Assembly (NCBI RefSeq): GCF_028888695.1
Contig: NZ_PNFF01000002.1
Coordinates: 705,001-769,000 of the forward strand
Source: Bacillus methanolicus
GTDB lineage: Bacteria > Bacillota > Bacilli > Bacillales > Cytobacillaceae
DNA: 64,000 nucleotides
Direction: 5' to 3'
The position numbers and the translations under genes were made by a program. Positions 43,216 through 51,898 of this stretch are shown here, piece after piece (the first letter of the stretch is position 1; every line of letters starts with the position of its first letter). The notes below the pieces were generated by a model. That model made no database searches, was not told where the DNA came from, and saw only the letters and a list, made by a program, of their open reading frames with translations.

Positions 43216-43771
43216 ATGCTAAAAGCTTTAAGAATCAGCCTTGTATTGTTAGTCGTTTGCGGTTTAGCCTATCCACTCATTGTTACAGGCATTGCGAATC
43301 TGATAATGCCCGCAAAGGCAGAAGGAAGCTTAATTGAACGAGATGGGAAAGTGGTTGGTTCAGAACTGATCGGCCAGATGTTTAAAGATCCAAAATATTT
43401 CAGCGGCCGCGTTTCTTCTATATGAATATGATGCTGCCGGATCGGGTTCAAACAACTATGCCCCTTCCAATAAAGAATGGATTGAACGGACAAAGAAAGA
43501 TATAGAGGCGTTCCTCGCTGCCAACCCTGAAGTGAAAAAAGAAGATATTCCGGCAGATTTATTAACAAACTCTGCTTCGGGCCTTGATCCGCATATTTCT
43601 CCGTTAGCAGCGGAAATTCAAGTTCCGCGAATTGCCAAGATAAGAGGAGTAGATGAAGAGGAACTTTATAAATTAGTTAAGGAACATACGGAAGGGCGCC
43701 AATTAGGTATTTTCGGTGAACCTAGAGTCAACGTTTTAAAATTAAACATGGCTCTTGACGAATTGAAATAG
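43216..43771 (+). pseudogene. kdpC: KdpC, potassium-transporting ATPase subunit C (frameshifted)
   Basis: The N-terminal membrane helix ([20 protein letters not shown]) and [21 protein letters not shown] are normal. One extra T near 43423 then gives a stop in place of SSIEYDAAGSG. The rest of KdpC (SNNYAPSNKEWIER, SGLDPHISPLAAEIQVPRIA, EPRVNVLKLNMALDEL) continues in another frame to 43771. A single-base insertion is enough to explain the break. Confidence 0.92.
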
Positions 43772-43776
43772 GTTTG

Positions 43777-43806
43777 AAAAGGAGAGTGAGTTACTCTCCT
43801 TTTTCT
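43777..43806 (+). terminator. Terminator of the kdp remnant
   Basis: AAAAGGAGAGT-gagtt-ACTCTCCTTTT followed by T. Confidence 0.88.
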
Positions 43807-43885
43807 GATGGGTACGGTGAGTAATGAATCATATATGTAGCATAAAAGCTCTTTCTGCTCATTCAGAAGGACGAAACACAATATT

Positions 43886-44902
43886 TTATTCAAAATTCTT
43901 CTTTGCAAGATCTTTTCTGTTAGAAGCAAGCGGGGGCTGTTCCAGCCATTTGTTTTTAATCATGATATTCGCTCCATCCTCAGAATAAAACTGAATTTCC
44001 ACTAACATTTTGTTATACATGACCCCTAAATCTAATCTGGGACTTTGGGAAATTGCAGTGCCATAAAATCCTAACCCGATAGAGATTAAAGTAGAAACAA
44101 AATACATCATTAATTTTTCAGAAAAAACATAGGCAGTGGTATTTGTTACCTCTGCTTCCAATGGTACAGAAACAGGAAGGTGTTCTTGTTTTAATTTTTG
44201 ATCAAATAATTCAATATGCTTTTGTGCAATTTCGATACCCTTGAGAAAATATTGTGTAACTTCCTTTGATTTAGCTACTTGGCTAAAACCAATTAAAGTT
44301 GCAATTCCTAACGCATTCCTTTGAGAATTGGCATAGAGGTTACTTACTTCCAAAGCTGAAAGAGGTCTTTTTTCTCCAAAGAAGTCGATGATAAAGCTTT
44401 GCTTCACCACAAAATCAACATGCTCAAGATTTGGGAAATATGGAGACCTGACATACAGACCTTTTTCCAACAACATATTTTTTGACATCTCATACAATTT
44501 CATGATCTCTGACATACATTGTTTATAATGATCTGTAATGTCTTGCCTTACTGATAAAGATAGGCTATTCGCATAGGCTGTCAAACCAATTTTAGACATT
44601 TGATGAATAAGGTGTAATACATATGTATCAGAAAATAGTCGTGGAGCTGTTACATCAACATTATCCTCTTGTCGAAAACCTTGTGGGACTATATTTTTTT
44701 CCTCAGTAAGCATTTCGCTTATTTTTTGTAAATGTGTATTTGAGAGCTGTAATGCATATTCAATGATCGGCTTAATTTCTCCATCCTCAACTTTTTCCAA
44801 GAAATAACTTAACATACACATGATTGCACTATCATTTAAGTATTGAGACCAAAGCTGAGCTATTTCTGCTGATGTGAGTCTAATCTGCTTTTCCTGTTGC
44901 AT
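43886..44902 (-). CDS. DUF3231 family protein
   Basis: A 338-residue helical protein made of two similar halves. Each has a 'W..Y..D......L.YFL.....' opening (LTSAEIAQLWSQYLNDSAI; the second begins near LSALEVSNLYANSQRNALG) and a ferritin-like four-helix pattern. DUF3231 proteins are common in spore-forming Bacillaceae and their function is unknown. ATG 44902 follows GGAGGG; a longer frame from 44947 has no good ribosome site. It is intact though flanked by broken operons. Confidence 0.85.
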   Translation of the reverse strand: MQQEKQIRLTSAEIAQLWSQYLNDSAIMCMLSYFLEKVEDGEIKPIIEYALQLSNTHLQKISEMLTEEKNIVPQGFRQEDNVDVTAPRLFSDTYVLHLIHQMSKIGLTAYANSLSLSVRQDITDHYKQCMSEIMKLYEMSKNMLLEKGLYVRSPYFPNLEHVDFVVKQSFIIDFFGEKRPLSALEVSNLYANSQRNALGIATLIGFSQVAKSKEVTQYFLKGIEIAQKHIELFDQKLKQEHLPVSVPLEAEVTNTTAYVFSEKLMMYFVSTLISIGLGFYGTAISQSPRLDLGVMYNKMLVEIQFYSEDGANIMIKNKWLEQPPLASNRKDLAKKNFE

Positions 44903-45139
44903 GTAAAAACCCTCCATAACAAGATAGTCTTCATTAATCATTCCCAATATTTACTTGTTATATGAATAAAAAAATATAGTGTCCAATATGCTAACTTATC
45001 GTATATACATTCTTGATACATAAATTTTTTTGGATAGGAAAGAAGCTTGGTATCCCATTAAATTTTATGGAATAATAAAGATTTTGTTTTTTTGGGGGCA
45101 TAATAAGTGAAAAGCGAATTACTAATAGGAGACTTATCC

Positions 45140-45607
45140 ATGGATAAAACTATTTTGTGGGTATTGTTTATAATTGGAATTATTTTATTGATATTCAGTT
45201 TAAGGAAACCGTTAATTAAAGATACGATTTTAGTTTTCTTAATGAAAGCCTATTTTTCATCAATTTTTGGCATAGTTGTTGTAGAGGAAAAAATGATTGA
45301 ATATCCTGTAAGGTTTTTAAGTAAATATTTCGATCAAAGTCTTCTTTTTGAATACTTTTTATATCCAATTGTTTGTGTATACTTTTATCAAACAACTTAT
45401 CAATCAAGAATTTCAGGCATTATTATACAATGTGCATTGTATTCCGGTGCTATAGCGGTCATTGAGGTTCTTTGCGAAAAATATACAGATTTAATTAGAT
45501 ACCATAAATGGACTGGGATGTACTCGTTTATTACCGTTTTTCTTCTATCATTGTTTGTCCGTATCATTATGCAATTGATTAACAAAATAGAAAAATCAAA
45601 GGTATAG
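45140..45607 (+). CDS. CBO0543-type membrane protein
   Basis: A 155-residue protein with four hydrophobic segments (ILWVLFIIGIILLIFSL at the start, TILVFLMKAYFSSIFGIVVV, SGIIIQCALYSGAIAVIEVL, YSFITVFLLSLFVRIIMQL) and the short loop RYHKWTGMYS, as in the CBO0543 family of Clostridia and Bacilli. Function unknown. ATG 45140 is chosen behind AGGAG; an in-frame GTG at 45107 with GGGGG upstream is an alternative. Confidence 0.75.
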   Translation: MDKTILWVLFIIGIILLIFSLRKPLIKDTILVFLMKAYFSSIFGIVVVEEKMIEYPVRFLSKYFDQSLLFEYFLYPIVCVYFYQTTYQSRISGIIIQCALYSGAIAVIEVLCEKYTDLIRYHKWTGMYSFITVFLLSLFVRIIMQLINKIEKSKV

Positions 45608-45870
45608 TGGCTATAAAACATTCTTAGGCTAATCTTCGGTTCTTGGCGGCTGTAATGACATTTTTGACGGCACCTGATTTCTCATCTATTTCTTCAATGG
45701 TTCAAACTTAATTATGAAATTCGGATTTGTATAATACTGTTTATAACCTTATTTGAAGTGAATTTTCATGGTGAAGGAATACTTTGAAATAATAATCGAG
45801 CAGGAAATGACTCCTGCTCGTAAAATCTGTTCAAATAGTCATTATGCCGGATGCCCAAATCATAAGGAGT
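45608..45870. other. Gene-free stretch
   Basis: About 260 bases between convergent genes. No clear terminator or gene. Confidence 0.35.
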
Positions 45871-46933
45871 TTACAGAAGACCGGTTCTTTCTAAATATTC
45901 TCTGGCAACTTCTTCAGCACTTACACCTTCAACATTTACTTTATAATTCATCTCACGCATTTCGTCGTCAGTGATTCTAGCTTGCTCATAAACTTCCATT
46001 CTGTCTGTGCTTACAGCTGTTTCCTTTAAAAATTCTGATATGGCTGTTCCGGTAAACTCAGGATAAATATCGATTCTGCCTGATTTCAATGCATTGAATA
46101 CAAAAGATGTCTTTCCAAAACCCGGTTTCAGTTCAACATTCAAATCAGTATGTTCTTCAATGAGCAGCTTATACATATTAATTAAAATTTCAGGCTCTGA
46201 ACCAAGCTTCCCTGCGATCACGATATCTTTCTTTTCTTCTCCCGATAATAACGGAAGAATCATGAAGAAGATGCCTGCGGTTGTCAATACTCCCATCGTT
46301 GTGATAGTCTTTTTGAAAGAAATTCGTTCGAACTTTCACAGCAAAACATCAAAGAGAATGGCTAACAGAGCAGCGGGAATAGCCCCAAGCACGATAAGGG
46401 ATGTGTTATTTCGATCAATGCCCAGCAAAATGATGTCTCCCAAACCGCCTGCCCCGATAAGGGCAGCAATGGTAGCTGTACCAATGATTAATACCATGGC
46501 AGTCCGGATTCCGGCCATTAGAACAGGCATAGCCAGCGGAAGTTCGACCTTTAGCAACCTTTTTCTGCCGTTCATTCGCATTGCCTTAGCAGCTTCTATT
46601 AATGAGGGATCTACTTCTTTGATGCCTGTATACGTATTTCTTAAAATAGGAAGCAATGCATAAACAACAAGGGCAATTATGGCAGGCACTTTTCCGATTC
46701 CAAATAAAGGAATTAAAAGTCCCAGCAGGGCAAGGGAAGGGATTGTTTGCAGCACGGCTGTAATACCAATCATCCCTTCGGCTAGTTTTTTATTTCTTGT
46801 TAGGAAAATGCCGAGCGGAATGGCTATAATGACTGCGAAAAAGAGAGCAATAAAAGGAAATTTGAATATGTTCAAATAAAGCGCTTATAAGCTGCGACTG
46901 TCTTTTTTTTAGAATTTCAGCAAAATTATTCAT
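45871..46933 (-). pseudogene. OpuC/EgtU-type ABC permease fused to substrate-binding domain, three lesions
   Basis: Read on the minus strand, ATG 46933 (GGAGG upstream) starts [20 protein letters not shown]. One extra T in a T run near 46852 shifts the frame before [15 protein letters not shown]. The permease half ([38 protein letters not shown]) ends at an in-frame TGA (46336-46338) inside DVLL-KFERIS, exactly at the fusion joint. The binding domain then starts DIVIAGKLGSEPEI but jumps from VYEQA to RITDDEMREMNYKVN, losing an estimated 100 or more residues. The gene is dead three times over. Confidence 0.9.
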
Positions 46934-46990
46934 TTCCTCCCTCTCTTTCTCCGATTCTTTCGGCAAAATGCTGAATTATCATTTTTCTGT

Positions 46991-47335
46991 TTATTGTTCC
47001 GATGATCTCGCCATTTTTTCTACTGGCACTTCATCATGTTGAACCAGCAATTCAAGTAATTCTTTTAAAGGTAGGGAGGAAGGAATCGTTATGCTGTAAT
47101 TGCCGGAAAGCTCTTCTGAATAGATTTCGCGCACAATTTTTTCAACCGTAATATTTTCATTGTATCGATTTTCATGGATTCCAATAAATTCTTTTACAAA
47201 ATCATTAGCTGGGTGATGAAGAATATCGTCCGGCGTTCCCACTTGTACAATTTCTCCGTCTTTCATAACACAAATCCGGTCTCCAAGCTTTAGGGCTTCC
47301 TGTATATCATGAGTGACAAACACAATTGTTTTCAT
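46991..47335 (-). pseudogene. ABC transporter ATPase of the same system, C-terminal fragment
   Basis: Only the end of a glycine-betaine-type ATPase remains: [20 protein letters not shown] (H-loop region), [20 protein letters not shown] and the start of the regulatory tail. Walker A, the signature motif and Walker B are gone. It lies directly upstream of the broken permease, in the usual operon order. Confidence 0.88.
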
Positions 47336-47500
47336 AATGTTTTGTTTACGGGAATTTTTATTCAATTTAAATCAGGATGAATCCTCATTGTGGGAGAAGA
47401 AGGGGATGGAGAAGAATCAATAAAACTGGCTATGAGAGAGATTCATGTGGTATTTGTAAACACTGCTTAAAAAAACAGTTTAACAAAGGGGGCCAGCCCC

Positions 47501-48880
47501 TTATTGGCCAGCCCCTTCGTCTATTTTGCTATTAACAGCTTGAAGTGCTTTTTTTACATCAATTAATCCGCTGCCGAAATCAATATCCTTTCCCGGGGAT
47601 CCCAAATCATAGGCAGTATTTTTGATGATGTCCATAACTTCCTTGTTTGTTAACTCAGGGTTTGCAGACAGGATCAGCCCTGCAAGCCCTGCGACATGGG
47701 GAGATGCCATCGAAGTACCGGACAAGGCCGCATACTGCTGGTTGAAGTATGTGCTAGGGATTTGCACTCCCGGAGCAGATACATCAATATAATCCCCATA
47801 ATTCGAGAAAGGTGCACGTTGGCCGGTGTAGCTGACTGCTGATACGCCAAGGACTTCAGGATATGCAGCCGGAAAGCTGGGCTGGCTTGAGTTATCATTG
47901 CCCGCAGCTGAAATAATGACAGCATTTTTCTCATAAGCGTATTTGACCGCTTCTTTCATGAGTGAAGAGGGCTGATAATTTCCCAAGCTCAAGTTTATTA
48001 CGTCGGCTCCATGGTCTGCTGCCCAGATGATCCCTTTTGCTATATCAAAGGTCGTACCGTATCCTTCAGCTCCCATTGCTTTTATAGGCATGATTTTGTT
48101 ATACCAGGTGATGCCGGCGACTCCTTCCCGGTTATTTGTTTCTGAAGCGATAATACCTGCTACGTGGGTGCCATGGCCATTATCATCATCCGGATAATCA
48201 TTGTTTTCCAGCACATTGTAACCTTTTGTCAGCCGCTTGCGCAAATCCGGATGATTCAAATCAACTCCCGTATCCACAACCGCAATGATGATCTTTTCGT
48301 CGCCTCTCGTAACATCCCAGCCGGCTTCAGTTTGAATAACAGGCAAATTCCATTGATATTGCTCACGATAGAGCAGATCATTTGGAAAATCAATTTTGTT
48401 TTGCAGGTAAAGATAATTCGGTTCAGCATATATGACATCCGGCTGGCTGTTAAAATACTGGATCAGCTCTGAAGTGCTAAGTTCATTTGATCGAAATACG
48501 ATCGTCGAATCCAGATATTTAACGACATTTCCTTTAATGTCACTTGTCATTTTGGCAATTTCCAAATCACTGGGATGGTGCGTAAATTTAACAGTTACTT
48601 CTCTTTGATTATAATGGCTTTCATTTTTTTTATTATGTTTAATCAGAGAGATGGAAGGGTCATTTCTCAAGTGGCTTTTAATGGTTTCCCCCATTGCAAT
48701 GCTGTTGATTTGAAGAACATTCTTGCCATGTTCAACATTTTGTATATTGGCAGAAGCATTAAATCGGTCAAGGTTTGATTGGCCATTGGTATCTTTCCGA
48801 TTCTGGAGCAGAAAAATTGATCCAATCAATAAAAGAATAACAATTGAAACGGTAAGTAATGGTTTTGAAATTTTTGACAT
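47501..48880 (-). CDS. Subtilisin-like serine protease (S8, thermitase-like)
   Basis: A 459-residue protein. An N-terminal hydrophobic segment (LLTVSIVILLLIGSIFLL) acts as signal or anchor. A propeptide region follows (about 90-170), with REVTVKFTHHPSDLEIAK and PDVIYAEPNYLY. The catalytic domain has VVDTGVDLNHPDL (Asp), NGHGTHVAGIIA (His), the oxyanion AAGNDN and SGTSMASPHVAGLAGL (Ser). It should be exported and self-processed. AGGGGTGG precedes ATG 48880. The gene is complete and single. Confidence 0.94.
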   Translation of the reverse strand: MSKISKPLLTVSIVILLLIGSIFLLQNRKDTNGQSNLDRFNASANIQNVEHGKNVLQINSIAMGETIKSHLRNDPSISLIKHNKKNESHYNQREVTVKFTHHPSDLEIAKMTSDIKGNVVKYLDSTIVFRSNELSTSELIQYFNSQPDVIYAEPNYLYLQNKIDFPNDLLYREQYQWNLPVIQTEAGWDVTRGDEKIIIAVVDTGVDLNHPDLRKRLTKGYNVLENNDYPDDDNGHGTHVAGIIASETNNREGVAGITWYNKIMPIKAMGAEGYGTTFDIAKGIIWAADHGADVINLSLGNYQPSSLMKEAVKYAYEKNAVIISAAGNDNSSQPSFPAAYPEVLGVSAVSYTGQRAPFSNYGDYIDVSAPGVQIPSTYFNQQYAALSGTSMASPHVAGLAGLILSANPELTNKEVMDIIKNTAYDLGSPGKDIDFGSGLIDVKKALQAVNSKIDEGAGQ

Positions 48881-48977
48881 AATTCCACCCCTATTATTGT
48901 TATATGATTAGCTTGTTTTTGTATGGGGGAATTTACAAAGGGAATTGATGGGAAAATAAGTGTGGAGAAACAAAAAA

Positions 48978-49022
48978 GAGGCTGTCTCAAACCTAAGGGT
49001 CAAACCTTTATGAGACAGCCTC
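48978..49022 (-). terminator. Palindromic element, terminator of the permease gene
   Basis: GAGGCTGTCTCA / TGAGACAGCCTC around AACCTAAGGGTCAAACCTT, with A-runs giving U-runs on the minus strand. It lies just past the stop of the minus-strand permease gene and belongs to the element family of 24835 and 41724. Confidence 0.8.
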
Positions 49023-49030
49023 CATTTGTT

Positions 49031-50455
49031 TTATGCTGGAATTTTATTCTTATTTCTTAATGCTGAAGGTTGTTTTTTAAGCTGGTTATAAAACAAGATA
49101 CCGCTTGCCAAGAGCAGCATTCCGAATGTAAAGGTTTTAATATCAGCTGTTCCGGCAACGATTACAAATGTTGAATAAATGGTCGAGAGAACAGCAATGA
49201 CAGCGTCGACTATTCTGCTTCTTTTGTTCGTGTATGTTTTGCCTGTTACTACGAGCTTCAACTGGAAGATTGACGAAATAAAGTATGGCACAAGATATGA
49301 AAGTGTAGCGATGTAAATCACGAAATCAAACGCTGCTGAAATGGAATTCGAGATCGTTGAGAATATAAACAACTGGCCAATACTGTTTGTGACAATAAGT
49401 GAAAAGATCGGAAGCCCGTTTTTGTTTTCTTTTAAAAAGGCTGGGATAAATAATCCTTGTTTTGCTGCTTGGTATGGAATTTCGGCACTTAGCATTACCC
49501 AGCCGAGCGTAGATCCAAAAAGGCTGATTAAGCCGACTCCGGCTAAAAACTTGCCTCCAATTGGTCCGAGAACGGTTTGAATGGCGTCAATTAACGGTTT
49601 TTCAGACTTGATCAGCGCTTCCTGGCTTAACATTCCCATAACAAGTGTGCTTATGCCGATATAAAGGGCAAGGGCGATAAACAATCCAAGAATTGTCGCC
49701 CGTTTTACATCAATTTGCTTTTTAGCTCTTGATGCAAATACAACAGCTGATTCTACTCCTACAAATGCCCATAATGTTGAAAGGGCAGCATTGTTAATTT
49801 GTCCAAATAGCCCGATTGTTTCACCGTTTTCACCCATTCTCGGTGCAACAAACGGAACGATGTTTGCTTTTTGGAATGCGAAAAGACCAACCAATATGAA
49901 TACAAAGAATCCGAGCACTTTGGCGGATGTCGCAGCGAAATTCAGCTTTCCGGCATTTTCTAACCCTCTTAAAATAATAAAGTGCGTTCCCCACAAAAGA
50001 AGCGTACAAATTAAAAACGTTAATGCGTTGCCTACTTTTAAAGTAAAGGAACCAATTGTGAACAGCTCTGCCTCATTTGTCAGGACAGGGAAAAAGGTTG
50101 ACAAGTAACCGGCGAAAGTCGTAATAATCGCAATGTTGCCGGCTAAATTCCCAATCCAGTATCCCCATGAAGCCATAAAGCCGGAAAGAATAGATGTTTT
50201 AGAGCCTGGTTTAAACAATTCTTTTGCGTAAATTTGCGGTCCGCCTGTAAGGTTTGGCTTTCTTAAGGCCAAATTTCCAAATACTAAAGAAGTCATGAGA
50301 ACTCCAAAACCTGTCAGTATCCAGGCGCCAATAACCCCTGCCGGACTAGCTGCTTCTGATAACGTCCGAGGCAGCATAAATATACCTGAACCTACCATAT
50401 TGCCCACTACAAGAGCGGTAAGGATCCATAAACCTAATTGATTATTTTTCCCCAT
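49031..50455 (-). CDS. Amino acid permease under lysine riboswitch control
   Basis: A 474-residue APC-superfamily transporter with about 12-13 helices. The first helix has the substrate-site glycines VVGNMVGSGIFMLPRTL; later SLTGGPQIYAKELF-like and TLWAFVGVESAVVFASRAK match the basic amino acid/polyamine antiporter (APA) group. The lysine riboswitch upstream indicates lysine (or a lysine-derived amine) as substrate, as for B. subtilis YvsH. Transport direction cannot be read from sequence. It ends before a palindromic terminator. Confidence 0.9.
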   Translation of the reverse strand: MGKNNQLGLWILTALVVGNMVGSGIFMLPRTLSEAASPAGVIGAWILTGFGVLMTSLVFGNLALRKPNLTGGPQIYAKELFKPGSKTSILSGFMASWGYWIGNLAGNIAIITTFAGYLSTFFPVLTNEAELFTIGSFTLKVGNALTFLICTLLLWGTHFIILRGLENAGKLNFAATSAKVLGFFVFILVGLFAFQKANIVPFVAPRMGENGETIGLFGQINNAALSTLWAFVGVESAVVFASRAKKQIDVKRATILGLFIALALYIGISTLVMGMLSQEALIKSEKPLIDAIQTVLGPIGGKFLAGVGLISLFGSTLGWVMLSAEIPYQAAKQGLFIPAFLKENKNGLPIFSLIVTNSIGQLFIFSTISNSISAAFDFVIYIATLSYLVPYFISSIFQLKLVVTGKTYTNKRSRIVDAVIAVLSTIYSTFVIVAGTADIKTFTFGMLLLASGILFYNQLKKQPSALRNKNKIPA

Positions 50456-50543
50456 ATTTCTTCTCCTCTCATGTTGTCAATGTCCTCTTTGCTCAAAATA
50501 GGGGAACTATCTGCATTCGCGAATTGTCAGATCGGCAAGAAAA

Positions 50544-50580
50544 CAAAAAAACACACCGGATGTCGGTGTTCCGGTGTGCC
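50544..50580 (-). terminator. Terminator of the lysine riboswitch
   Basis: On the minus strand GGCACACCGG pairs with CCGGTGTG, followed by seven U. It stands between the L-box aptamer and the permease gene. Confidence 0.9.
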
Positions 50581-50604
50581 GTATACAACCGCATCAGACA
50601 AATG

Positions 50605-50805
50605 GATAGTTCATCATAGCAGCCGCTATGACAGTTCTGCACCTGTTCGGATACAGCCCCAGCTTCCATAACCAGAGAAATTATGGCGCTTCGGCGGTGG
50701 TTCCTTTCAATTGCTTCATTGAGTTTCTCTGACTCTCCGGCAATTTACTAATAAACACCGCGACCTCTACCTCATCTTGAGCTGATGAGGAACGATCTAT
50801 GAAGT
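50605..50805 (-). promoter_or_regulatory. Lysine riboswitch (L box)
   Basis: Read on the minus strand the leader contains AGGTAGAGGTCGCGGTGTTT, later AACCACCGCCGAAGCGCC and GAAGCTGGGGCTGTATCCGA, the conserved core pieces of the L box in the right order. A terminator follows. Lysine binding would switch off the permease. Confidence 0.93.
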
Positions 50806-50898
50806 TACCACGAAATAGAATAAAGGCTTAGCCCAAGAAAGTCAATGAAAAAAGTATCCATAAAAACCAGGCGCTGCTTAATACGTTTACTTAAGGTT

Positions 50899-51038
50899 TT
50901 TTATAGTAATATTAAAATAATCGCGGTAATATTGAAAAAATCGCAAAAATAATCAAATTAACGCAATTATATTTGAAAAATCGCAATTATCTATAAAAAA
51001 TCGCAAATATATGCAAAGAATAGCTGTAATATCAAAAA
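50899..51038. repeat. Second 20-bp tandem repeat array
   Basis: AATCGC-type units begin at 50919, 50939, 50959, 50979, 50999 and 51019, every 20 bp exactly, with a decayed unit at 50899. The first half is conserved (AATCGCAATTATA) and the rest varies. The sequence is unlike the array at 34357 but the period is the same. It is non-coding and ends 75 bp before the SRAP gene. Confidence 0.85.
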
Positions 51039-51112
51039 AATAAATGAAGAAGAAAAATGATTTGACTGAAATTGTGGTATAAAAGAGATAAACAGAGAAG
51101 AGGGTGATTGGT

Positions 51113-51775
51113 ATGTGCGGACGATTTTCTTTGGCGGAGGATATTCATCGGTTGCAGATGCAATTTCAGTTTGAATACGAAGGCGAATTTTACCCAAGAT
51201 ATAATATTGCGCCGAGCCAGAATATTTTAACCGTAATACAAGGAAATAAAGGAAGGGTAGGGAAGCAACTGCGATGGGGTCTGATTCCGTTCTGGGCGAA
51301 AGATGAAAAGATTGGCTATAAACTGATCAATGCAAGAGCAGAAACGGTGGATGAAAAAGCTAGCTTTAAACATTCTCTAAAAAAACGAAGATGTTTAATC
51401 TTAGCCGACGGCTTTTATGAATGGAAAAAAGACGGAAAAACGAAGCAGCCATACAGATTTGTCCTAAAAAATAGGGAACCGTTTGCATTTGCGGGATTAT
51501 GGGACCGCTGGGAAAAAGGAAATGAAATCATCTATTCATGCACGATTATCACAACTCGGCCCAACGAGTTAACAGAAAAAGTTCACGACCGTATGCCAGT
51601 TATTTTAACGAGGGAAAATCAAGACGCCTGGCTGGATCGAACGATTGAAGATACGGAATACTTGAAATCCCTTCTTGTCCCATACGATGCCGGAGAGATG
51701 GAAACATATGAAGTTTCAACATTAATTAACTCTCCTAAAAATGAAACAAAGGAAGTCATTGTCCCTCTTAATTAA
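51113..51775 (+). CDS. SRAP-domain protein (HMCES/YedK type)
   Basis: A 220-residue protein that should crosslink to abasic sites in single-stranded DNA to shield them. Cys2 (MCGRFSL) is the crosslinking residue after Met removal. Other active-site parts are YNIAPSQ (Asn near 37), RWGLIPFWAKD, INARAETV, FYEWKK (Glu near 107) and HDRMPVIL (His near 163). ATG 51113 directly before CGRF, behind AGAGGGTGA, is the functional start; an upstream GTG would block Cys2. Confidence 0.95.
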   Translation: MCGRFSLAEDIHRLQMQFQFEYEGEFYPRYNIAPSQNILTVIQGNKGRVGKQLRWGLIPFWAKDEKIGYKLINARAETVDEKASFKHSLKKRRCLILADGFYEWKKDGKTKQPYRFVLKNREPFAFAGLWDRWEKGNEIIYSCTIITTRPNELTEKVHDRMPVILTRENQDAWLDRTIEDTEYLKSLLVPYDAGEMETYEVSTLINSPKNETKEVIVPLN

Positions 51776-51893
51776 AAAAGGGGCCTGCTCATAAGCAAAG
51801 GATCTGCCCCCTCCAAAACAATATACAGAGATGTGAAAAAACTGCCTCCTGCAATATGAGCTTCGGTGGCACACGATTGCAAGAGGCAGCTTG
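51776..51893 (-). terminator. Palindromic element and mgtE terminator
   Basis: On the minus strand CTGCCTCTTGCAAT / ATTGCAGGAGGCAG followed by U's closes mgtE. Next to it (51777-51830) is a decayed copy of the intergenic element: GGGGCCTGCTCATAAGCAAA then CCCCTCCAAAACAATATAC, like that at 24835. Confidence 0.75.
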
Positions 51894-51898
51894 CGTTT

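Noticed and set aside
45768-45974. Plus-strand frame of 68 codons
   Set aside because: Its second half is antisense to the ABC binding-domain pseudogene and the rest has no known similarity.
50899-51038. AATCGC repeats as a CRISPR array or replication iterons
   Set aside because: Period too short for CRISPR. No replication initiator gene lies nearby, so an origin is not supported.
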